Assembly: GCA_041163265.1 (NCBI GenBank)
Contig: JBEARL010000001.1
Location: 1-64,000 of the forward strand
From: CSBr16-57R1 sp041163265
GTDB lineage: Bacteria; Actinomycetota; Nitriliruptoria; Nitriliruptorales; Nitriliruptoraceae
Length of the DNA: 64,000 nt
Reading direction: 5' to 3'
The translations under genes were made by a program, and so were the position numbers. This document shows positions 58,224 through 64,000 of this stretch, piece after piece. Under the pieces are notes generated by a model that was not told the DNA's origin, did not search any database, and saw only the letters and a list, made by a program, of their open reading frames with translations. Each line of letters starts with the position of its first letter. Positions within the stretch are counted from its first letter, which is position 1.

Positions 58224-59686
58224 GCGCGGGCCGAGGTGCGGGACGGCACCGCGTCGACCGCCAGGACCCCGGTCGCGCCGACGGCCCGCAGGAACGGCAG
58301 CGCCTTGTCGAGGGACTCGGCCACCTCGGCGTCGGGGTCGCTGTCGGCCACGATGCCGCCGCCGGCGCCGTAGGTCGCGGTGCCGTCGCGGTGCAGCGTG
58401 GCGGTCCGGATGGCGACCGACAGCTCGGCGTCGCCGGCGCCGAGGAACCCGATGGCACCGCAGTACCAGCCGCGCCGCACCGGCTCGAGGCGGCCGATGG
58501 CCCGCATCGCCGCCAGCCGTGGCGCGCCGGTGACCGAGCCGCTCGGGAACGCGGCCCGCAGCAGCGCGCCGTACCCCGTCCCGGGCCGCAGCGTGCCCGT
58601 GACGCTCGAGACGAGGTGCCACACCGTGGGGAGCGCCCGCAGCTCGAGCAGCGTCGGGACCGCGACGCTGCCCGGGAGGCAGACGCGACCGAGGTCGTTG
58701 CGCTCGAGGTCGACGACCATGACGTTCTCGGCGCGGTCCTTCGCCGAGGTCGCGAGGTCGTCGGCGAGGGCCGCGTCCAGCGACGGGTCGTCGGCGCGCG
58801 GTCGGGTGCCCTTGATCGGGTCGGTGACGACGGCGCCGGCCCGGACCCGCAGGAACCGCTCGGGGGAGACCGACGCGACGCCGAGGTCCGGCAGCAGCGC
58901 GGCGTGGCTGGCCGGCGAGGCCGCCCGGAGGCGGCGGTACAGCCCCGCCGCGTCGCCGGGCCAGCGCGCGCGCAGCCGCTGGGCGAGGTTCACCTGGTAG
59001 GCGTCGCCCGCGGCGACGAGCGCGAGGACGTGACGCACCGCGGCCGTGTGCGCCGCGTGCGGCAGCGAGGTCGCGACCACGGTCCGGATGGACGCCGATG
59101 GTGCGTCCTCGGCCGCCGCGGGGACGCCGTCACGGAGGCGCGCCCGCACGAACGCGACGACCGGCCCGGGCTCGCGGGCGAGGAGGCCGCGGTCGATCAC
59201 CAGCAGCGCCCGGTCGCGCTCGCGCGGTACGGCGACGACGGCACCGGTCAGCCGGAGCGCCAGGTCGGGCACGGAGGCGAGGTCGCGCGGCGGCACGGGG
59301 ACCGGGCCGGGGGCGAGTCGCGCCCCGAGCTCGTACGCGAGGGCGCCGACGAGGCCCCCGCGGAACGGCATCGGCACGTGCGGGGGCGGCGCGGCCGTGG
59401 GGTCCAGCCCGAGCCGCGACGCGGCATCGTCGAGGGCCGCCGCCGGGTCCGCACCGAGGTCCAGCGGTGCCGCGCCCGACCTGCGCAGCACGACGCGACC
59501 GTGCTCGTCGGCGAGTCCACCCGAGGCGAGGTCGTGCGGGACGATCGACGTCCAGCCCGAGCGGTCGGCGCTCTCGAGGAGGTCGACCGGTCCGAGCGCG
59601 GTGCAGAGCGCGTCGACGTCGACGATGCCGTCGCGCCGCGGCGCTCCGTCCAGCTCGACGACCTCGACCGCGCCGGACGGGGTCAT
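58220..59686 (-). CDS. pabB: Aminodeoxychorismate synthase component I
   Basis: 488 residues, chorismate-binding enzyme. The PabB-specific Lys motif PIKGTRPRADDPSLD is present (anthranilate synthases have PIAGT), with SAKDRAENVMVVDLERNDLG, SGSVTGAPRLAAMRAI and GAGGGIVADSDPDAE. It aminates chorismate to aminodeoxychorismate using ammonia from PabA. ATG 59686 overlaps the stop of the small upstream gene; its stop overlaps the pabC start. Confidence 0.92.
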   Translation of the reverse strand: MTPSGAVEVVELDGAPRRDGIVDVDALCTALGPVDLLESADRSGWTSIVPHDLASGGLADEHGRVVLRRSGAAPLDLGADPAAALDDAASRLGLDPTAAPPPHVPMPFRGGLVGALAYELGARLAPGPVPVPPRDLASVPDLALRLTGAVVAVPRERDRALLVIDRGLLAREPGPVVAFVRARLRDGVPAAAEDAPSASIRTVVATSLPHAAHTAAVRHVLALVAAGDAYQVNLAQRLRARWPGDAAGLYRRLRAASPASHAALLPDLGVASVSPERFLRVRAGAVVTDPIKGTRPRADDPSLDAALADDLATSAKDRAENVMVVDLERNDLGRVCLPGSVAVPTLLELRALPTVWHLVSSVTGTLRPGTGYGALLRAAFPSGSVTGAPRLAAMRAIGRLEPVRRGWYCGAIGFLGAGDAELSVAIRTATLHRDGTATYGAGGGIVADSDPDAEVAESLDKALPFLRAVGATGVLAVDAVPSRTSARA

Positions 59687-59946
59687 GCGCCGGCCGGGAC
59701 CCGGTGGGCGCGACGGAAGGCGGCGTCGTCGAGCCCGTCGAGGTCGTGCTCGATCCTCGCCACGAGCTCCTCGGCCTGCGCCGGGTCCGAGAACGTGTGG
59801 GCCCAGACCAGCGCGCCGGTGCGCCGGACCTGCAGCTGCACGTCGACGACCGTCCCACCGGGTCCGACGTCGCGGACGCGCTGGAGGACCCGGAACGTCC
59901 GGCGCGGCGAGGGCGACGCGGCGTCGCCGGTCGGCGCGTCGGTCAC
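59683..59946 (-). CDS. Small conserved-looking hypothetical protein
   Basis: About 87 residues. I do not recognise the family. It has alternating beta-type stretches (RRTFRVLQRVRD, VDVQLQVRRTGALVWAH) followed by a helix (PAQAEELVARIEHDLDGLDD). GTG 59946 has GAGGAG six bases upstream; the frame could begin at 60042, but that would run through the divergent promoter. It overlaps pabB (ATGA) and probably heads the pab operon. Confidence 0.6.
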   Translation of the reverse strand: MTDAPTGDAASPSPRRTFRVLQRVRDVGPGGTVVDVQLQVRRTGALVWAHTFSDPAQAEELVARIEHDLDGLDDAAFRRAHRVPAGA

Positions 59947-60036
59947 CGTCGGCTCCTCGGCGGGGGCGCGGGAGGCTACTGGACGACGCCGACGCCACCC
60001 CGGTCGCATCGGGCGTCGGGCGTCGGATCGCGGCCA

Positions 60037-60042
60037 TAGCAT
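60037..60042 (+). promoter_or_regulatory. Candidate -10 box for cobalamin adenosyltransferase gene
   Basis: TAGCAT, with no clear -35. It overlaps an in-frame ATG at 60041, which argues that translation begins later, at 60083 (or 60065). Confidence 0.4.
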
Positions 60043-60082
60043 GCCCGTTCGGCGGGACGCGCCGGTGACGAGCGGGGACGGC

Positions 60083-60625
60083 GTGAAGGTCTACACGAAG
60101 CGCGGCGACGACGGCACGACGGGGCTGCTGTACGGCGGCCGGGTCGACAAGCACGACCTCCGCACCTCGGCCTACGGCACCGTCGACGAGACGTGCAGTG
60201 CCCTCGGGCTCGCGCGGGCCGACCTCGACGGGGACCTGCACGACCTCGTGCTCGAGGTCCAGCGCGAGCTGTTCGTCGTCGGCGCCCAGCTCGCCACCCT
60301 CGAGGAGCACTGGGACCAGCTCGAGGTCCGGGTGTCGCGGGTCGACGACGCGATGGTCGACGAGCTCGACGCCCGGATCGACGCCTGCACCGACCGCCAC
60401 CCGATCCCGCAGCACTTCGTCGTGCCCGGCGGCTCGGGCAGTCGACCCGCGGCGGCGCTGGACCTCGCGCGGACGATCTGCCGCCGCGCCGAGCGTGACG
60501 TCGTCGCGATGGACCGGGCGGGGATGCTGCCGGACCGTGCGCCGCTGCGCTATCTCAACCGCTGCGCCGACTACCTGTTCGTGCTGGCGCGGGAGGTCGA
60601 GGGGACCCACCTGCCGTCGCGATGA
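60083..60625 (+). CDS. Cob(I)alamin adenosyltransferase, PduO type
   Basis: About 180 residues. It transfers adenosyl from ATP to cob(I)alamin. KVYTKRGDDGTTGLLYGGR is the N-terminal ATP-binding motif, followed by YGTVDETCSALGLAR, RRAERDVVAM and YLNRCADYLFVLAREVE, a five-helix bundle that forms trimers. I chose GTG 60083 because the family begins at this KVYTK motif and GGGGA lies five bases upstream; ATG 60041 lies inside a -10-like box. It serves B12-dependent mutases elsewhere in the genome. Confidence 0.9.
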   Translation: MKVYTKRGDDGTTGLLYGGRVDKHDLRTSAYGTVDETCSALGLARADLDGDLHDLVLEVQRELFVVGAQLATLEEHWDQLEVRVSRVDDAMVDELDARIDACTDRHPIPQHFVVPGGSGSRPAAALDLARTICRRAERDVVAMDRAGMLPDRAPLRYLNRCADYLFVLAREVEGTHLPSR

Positions 60626-60677
60626 CCGCGGCGGCGGTGACGGAGGCGACGCCGACCGGGCGCGCGCCATCGCCCCG

Positions 60678-61490
60678 TCAGGCCTCGTAGGTCTGCTCGG
60701 GTCCCGGGTACGCGCCGGACGCGACGTCGGCCGCGAACGCCCGCAGGGCCGCCACGGTGCGGCCGCGCAGGTCCTCGTAGGCCCGGACGAAGCGCGGATG
60801 CGGGCCCGGGGTGAGGCCGAGGACGTCGTGCCAGACCAGGACCTGGCCGTCGACGTCGGGTCCCGCGCCGATCCCGATGATCGGGACGGGGGAGGCGGCC
60901 GTCACGGCCGCGGCCACCGGCGCCGGCACCGCCTCGAGGACGATCGCGAACGCCCCCGCGTCCGCGAGGGCGAGGACGTCGGCGACGAGGCTCTCGGCGG
61001 CGCCGTCGCCCCGGCCCTGCACGCGGTAGCCGCCGAGCGCGTGCACCGACTGCGGCGTCAGCCCGACGTGGCCCATGACCGGGATCCCGGCTCCGGTCAG
61101 CGCCCGCACGCTCGGAGCCACCGCCAGGCCGCCCTCCAGCTTGACCGCGGCCGCACCGGTCTCCTTCAGCACCCGGACGCCGCTCGCGAGCGCGTCGGCG
61201 GGTCCGCCCTGGGTCGATCCGAACGGCAGGTCGACGACGACCAGCGCGCGGCCCGCCCCTCGGACGACGGCCCGGGCGTGGTGGAGCATCTCGTCGAGCG
61301 TGACCGGCAGCGTGGTCGGATGGCCCAGCACGACCATCGCGAGGCTGTCGCCGACGAGCAGCACCGGGACGCCGGCCTCGTCGGCCAGCGCGGCGGCGCT
61401 CGCGTCGTACGCGGTCACCATCACGATGCGCTCGCCGCGGGCGCGCATGGCGGCGACCTCGCGGACGGTCACGGGGCGCTCGGTGGTCAT
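60678..61490 (-). CDS. panB: 3-methyl-2-oxobutanoate hydroxymethyltransferase
   Basis: About 270 residues, the usual length. It adds hydroxymethyl from methylene-tetrahydrofolate to 2-oxoisovalerate, the first pantothenate-specific step. Mg-binding and substrate motifs are VTAYDASAAALADEAG, LLVGDSLAMVVLGHPTT, PFGSTQGG, KLEGG and GHVGLTPQSVHALGGY. The ATG overlaps the nadE stop (ATGA). Convergent with the cobalamin adenosyltransferase gene. Confidence 0.95.
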   Translation of the reverse strand: MTTERPVTVREVAAMRARGERIVMVTAYDASAAALADEAGVPVLLVGDSLAMVVLGHPTTLPVTLDEMLHHARAVVRGAGRALVVVDLPFGSTQGGPADALASGVRVLKETGAAAVKLEGGLAVAPSVRALTGAGIPVMGHVGLTPQSVHALGGYRVQGRGDGAAESLVADVLALADAGAFAIVLEAVPAPVAAAVTAASPVPIIGIGAGPDVDGQVLVWHDVLGLTPGPHPRFVRAYEDLRGRTVAALRAFAADVASGAYPGPEQTYEA

Positions 61491-63178
61491 CGCTGCTCCT
61501 CCTCGCGGCGCGGGTCCCACGCCGAGGTGATGGGGACGCGCCGCTCGCGACCGAACGCGCGCCGCGACACCTTGGGTCCGGGCGCCGCCTGCCGGCGCTT
61601 GTGCTCGGCTCGGTCGACCATCCCGACGACGCGGAGGACCTCCGCGCGGTCGAGGCCCGACGCGACCAGGTCGTCGACGCTGCGCAGCTCCTCGATGCGG
61701 CCGCGGAGGATCGCGTCGAGGACGGGGTAGTCCGGGAGCGAGTCGGCGTCCAGCTGGCCGGGCCGCAGCTCGGCCGACGGCGGCTTCGCGATCGACCCCG
61801 CCGGGATCGCCGCACCCCGGCGGTTGCGCCACCGGGCCAGCGCGTAGACCTCGCCCTTCAGGACGTCCTTCAGCGGCGCGAACCCGCCGGCCATGTCCCC
61901 GTACAGGGTCGCGTACCCGACCGCGTACTCGGACTTGTTCCCGGTGGTCAGCACGATCGCGCCCCGCTCGTTCGAGAGCGCCATGAGGAGCAGCCCGCGC
62001 AGCCGCGACTGCAGGTTCTCGTACGCGACGCCCGGGGGGACGGGGCCGTCGAAGCCGGTGACGACCTCGTCGCCCAGCGTCGCCGAGACCGCGTCGAGGG
62101 CCGGCCCGATCGGCAGCGTCAGCAGGCGGACGCCGAGCGCATCGGCCAGCGCCCGGGCGTCGGCGAGGGAGTGGTCGGACGACCACGGCGACGGCATCGC
62201 CACGCCGACGACGCCCTCGGCACCGAGCGCGTCGACGGCGATCGCCGCGACGACGGCCGAGTCGATGCCCCCCGACAGCCCGACGACCGCCTCGCGGAAC
62301 CCGTTGCCCGCGCAGTAGTCGCGGGTCGCCGTGACGAGCGCGGTCCACAGCTCGGCGTCCTCGTCGAGGACCTCGGCTGGTGCGGCCGTGGTCGGGCCGG
62401 GCCCGTCCACGTCGACGAGGACCAGGTCCTCGGCGAACCGGGCCCCGCGGGCGACGACCGTGCCGTCGGGTGCGGCGACCATCGAGTCCCCGTCGAACAC
62501 GACCTCGTCCTGCCCTCCGACCCGGTTCACGTAGCAGACCCAGAGGCCGTGAGCGATGGCGTGGTGGCGGACCCACCGCTCGCGCTCGGCCCGCTTGCCG
62601 CGGTGGTACGGCGAGGCGTTCAGCACGACGAGGACGCGCGCCCCCGCTGCGGCGGCCACCGCGACCGGCCCGTCCTCCACCCAGAGGTCGTGGCAGACGA
62701 CGACGCCGACCGGCGTGCCCCGGACGTCGAGGACGAGCGGCTCGCGGCCGGGCAGGAAGTGCCGGGCCTCGTCGAACACGCCCTCGTTCGGCAGCCGCAT
62801 CTTGGCGTAGGACCCGGCCACCGCGCCGTCGCGGACCGCGACCGCCCGGTTCGCGAGGTCGGTCGTCGCCGGGCAGACGCCCCAGGCCGTCCCGGGGCCC
62901 CCGGCGGGGGCCGGCCCGACCGTGCCGACGAGCAGCGCGGTCCCGGCGGGACCGTCGGTCGCCAGCCGCTCGAGCGACCGGGCGGCGGCCGACACGAACT
63001 CCGAGGACAGCAGCAGGTCGTCGGGCGGGTAGCCCGGGAGCGCGAGCTCGGGGGTGACCACCAGGTCCGCCCCGGCCGCGGCCGCGTCGCGCCAGGCCCG
63101 TGCGATGCGGGCCGCGTTCGCGTCCAGCCCGCCCACGGCGGCGCCCAGCTGCGCCAGAGCGATCCGGATGCCGGTCAC
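61487..63178 (-). CDS. nadE: Glutamine-dependent NAD+ synthetase
   Basis: 563 residues, two domains. The N-terminal nitrilase-type glutaminase has Glu in TPELALPGYPPDD, Lys in YAKMRLPNEGVFDE and Cys in VVCHDLW. The C-terminal synthetase has the PP-loop GLSGGIDSAVVAA and TTGNKSEYAVGY. It amidates deamido-NAD with glutamine nitrogen. GTG 63178 with GAGG six bases upstream. It forms an operon with panB. It is divergent from amt, so the GlnR-type site in between might also affect it. Confidence 0.95.
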   Translation of the reverse strand: MTGIRIALAQLGAAVGGLDANAARIARAWRDAAAAGADLVVTPELALPGYPPDDLLLSSEFVSAAARSLERLATDGPAGTALLVGTVGPAPAGGPGTAWGVCPATTDLANRAVAVRDGAVAGSYAKMRLPNEGVFDEARHFLPGREPLVLDVRGTPVGVVVCHDLWVEDGPVAVAAAAGARVLVVLNASPYHRGKRAERERWVRHHAIAHGLWVCYVNRVGGQDEVVFDGDSMVAAPDGTVVARGARFAEDLVLVDVDGPGPTTAAPAEVLDEDAELWTALVTATRDYCAGNGFREAVVGLSGGIDSAVVAAIAVDALGAEGVVGVAMPSPWSSDHSLADARALADALGVRLLTLPIGPALDAVSATLGDEVVTGFDGPVPPGVAYENLQSRLRGLLLMALSNERGAIVLTTGNKSEYAVGYATLYGDMAGGFAPLKDVLKGEVYALARWRNRRGAAIPAGSIAKPPSAELRPGQLDADSLPDYPVLDAILRGRIEELRSVDDLVASGLDRAEVLRVVGMVDRAEHKRRQAAPGPKVSRRAFGRERRVPITSAWDPRREEEQR

Positions 63179-63223
63179 CGCGGTCCTCGCTCGGTCCGGG
63201 GGCGGATCGCGCTCGCCGCGCCG

Positions 63224-63261
63224 GAAACACGCCCGTAACCCACGTTCAACGGCTGGGAAAC
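63224..63261 (+). promoter_or_regulatory. GlnR-type operator upstream of amt
   Basis: Four half-sites in exact 11-bp phase: GAAAC (63224-63228), GTAAC (63235-63239), TCAAC (63246-63250) and GAAAC (63257-63261), each separated by six bases. This matches the actinobacterial GlnR box (GTNAC-n6-GAAAC repeated). The candidate -10 TACGGT (63272-63277) lies ten bases downstream, so GlnR would act as an activator in place of a -35. Confidence 0.8.
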
Positions 63262-63298
63262 GGCCTCTTCCTACGGTCCCGAACCGTACCGGCCCCGA

Positions 63299-63321
63299 CC
63301 GGGTCGCTCGACGCGACCCGG
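63299..63321 (+). other. Hairpin in the amt leader
   Basis: Eight-bp perfect stem (63299-63306 and 63314-63321) with a seven-base loop, about 25 bases upstream of the ribosome site. It may affect mRNA stability or translation. Confidence 0.4.
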
Positions 63322-63356
63322 ACGACCGCGGGGGCGGGTGGACCCGGAGGGTGACC

Positions 63357-64000
63357 GTGACGCTCGAAGCGCTCGAACTCAACGTGCTGGTGATCTACCT
63401 CATGCTGTCGACGGTGCTGGTCTTCATCATGCACGCCGGCTTCTCGATGCTGGAGGCCGGACTGACGCGGCAGAAGAACGCCGCGAACATCATCGGCAAG
63501 AACCTGATGACCATCTCGATCGGGATGCTCGCCTACTACGCCATCGGCTGGGGCCTGATGTACGGCGAGTCCGTCGGTGGGTTCTTCGGGTCCGACAGCT
63601 TCTTCCTGCTGGGCGGCTCGTACGAGCCGATCGCGACCTACGAGATGGACTTCGCGTTCCAGGCGATGTTCGCGGCCACCGCGGCCACCATCGTCTCGGG
63701 CGCCGTGGCCGAGCGCATGAAGTTCGGCGCGTACGTCGTGGTCGCCGTCGTGATGACCGCGCTCATCTACCCGATCGTCGGCGCCTGGACGTGGGGCGGC
63801 GGGTGGCTCCTCGAGCTCGGGTTCACCGACTTCGCGGGCTCGACGATCGTCCACATGACCGGCGGCGTCGCGGCGCTGGTGGGTGCCAAGGTCCTCGGTC
63901 CCCGCATCGGCAAGTACGACCCGACGTCGGGGAAGCCGCGCGCAATCCCGGGCCACTCGATGCCGCTCGTCGCCCTCGGCACGCTGCTGCTGTTCTTCGG
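63357..64000 (+). CDS. amt: Ammonium transporter, 5' part only
   Basis: The first 214 residues of an Amt/MEP/Rh channel; the window ends inside the gene. Visible are VFIMHAGFSMLEAGLTRQKN, the family signature AMFAATAATIVSGAVAERMK and the pore His region TIVHMTGGVAALVGAKVLGP. About five transmembrane helices are included. GTG 63357 has GGAGG six bases upstream; a GTG six bases earlier abuts that site and is unlikely. The GlnR box implies induction by nitrogen limitation; glnK and glnD often follow but are outside the window. Confidence 0.93.
   Translation, partial: MTLEALELNVLVIYLMLSTVLVFIMHAGFSMLEAGLTRQKNAANIIGKNLMTISIGMLAYYAIGWGLMYGESVGGFFGSDSFFLLGGSYEPIATYEMDFAFQAMFAATAATIVSGAVAERMKFGAYVVVAVVMTALIYPIVGAWTWGGGWLLELGFTDFAGSTIVHMTGGVAALVGAKVLGPRIGKYDPTSGKPRAIPGHSMPLVALGTLLLFF

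Noticed and set aside
60041..60082. ATG 60041 as start of the cobalamin adenosyltransferase
   Set aside because: It lies within a TAGCAT -10-like box, has no ribosome site, and adds residues not found in the family, whose first motif begins at 60083.
61491..63230. Minus-strand frame extending the panB gene upstream across nadE
   Set aside because: It is a different reading frame of the nadE gene; PanB has its normal length from the ATG at 61490.
1..64000. tRNA, rRNA, riboswitch and CRISPR array search by eye
   Set aside because: No cloverleaf-like arms with a T-loop, no rRNA stretches, no regularly spaced repeats and no recognisable riboswitch core were noticed; covariance-model searches would be needed to exclude small RNAs.

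Overview
The window is one 64 kb stretch of very GC-rich DNA (around 70% by eye) with short gaps, many GTG starts, and ATGA/GTGA stop-start overlaps. Promoter -10 boxes look like TAGNNT/TATNNT, and there is a GlnR-type operator upstream of an ammonium transporter gene. This points to a high-GC actinobacterium (Actinomycetota). I cannot place it more precisely; the ATP-type PEP carboxykinase argues against the best known genera, which use the GTP enzyme. No rRNA, tRNA, CRISPR array, phage or transposase gene was seen. The first ~60 bases are AT-rich (20 of 60 are G+C), unlike everything after them, and they cut an ABC permease gene, so the left edge is probably a contig end or foreign junction.

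From about 0 to 49 kb the window is a catabolic and transport region. Left to right: an SsuABC/TauABC-type ABC transporter (lipoprotein plus two permeases, ATPase not in view); a 3-hydroxyisobutyrate-dehydrogenase-like reductase, a cupin and a 2-oxopentenoate-hydratase-like enzyme; a 2-oxoacid dehydrogenase split into E2 (minus strand, beside pckA) and E1 alpha/beta (plus strand, with an aldehyde dehydrogenase, a second HIBADH-like enzyme and a flavin reductase); two M24 'peptidase' relatives with altered metal sites; LacI regulator 1; an OsmC/molybdenum-hydroxylase/TauE/CrtI-like/EamA operon; a 2-hydroxyacid dehydrogenase, creatininase-like and Gfo/Idh operon; a complete second SsuABC/TauABC-type transporter; a CrtI-like oxidoreductase; an AprAB-like flavoprotein-ferredoxin pair with two tandem alpha/beta hydrolases; MFS, cupin, FAH, amidohydrolase and LVIVD genes; a split UxaA-family lyase that I read as sulfolactate sulfo-lyase SuyAB; LacI regulator 2; and another MFS transporter. 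Four alpha/beta hydrolases of the 2,6-dihydroxypseudooxynicotine hydrolase type are spread through this region.

The feature that ties this region together is a recurrent 12-bp palindrome close to GCAAYCGWTTGC, found at ten places between 2.7 and 45.3 kb, always upstream of catabolic or transport genes. At three promoters its TTG half overlaps the -35 box, and at one it fills the -35/-10 spacer. It looks like the operator of a LacI-family repressor, and two such repressors are encoded here. The enzyme set fits uptake and breakdown of organosulfonates or of N-heteroaromatic/carboxylate compounds; the sequence alone does not decide the substrate.

From 49.5 kb to the right end the content is mostly housekeeping: proton-translocating transhydrogenase (pntAA-pntAB-pntB), ClpP with a Lon-like S16 protease, XdhC and MocA for molybdenum enzyme maturation, an IclR regulator with a ferritin-like protein, folate genes pabB/pabC, cobalamin adenosyltransferase, panB, nadE, and the start of an amt ammonium transporter under an apparent GlnR box. 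No LacI-type operators were found in this part.
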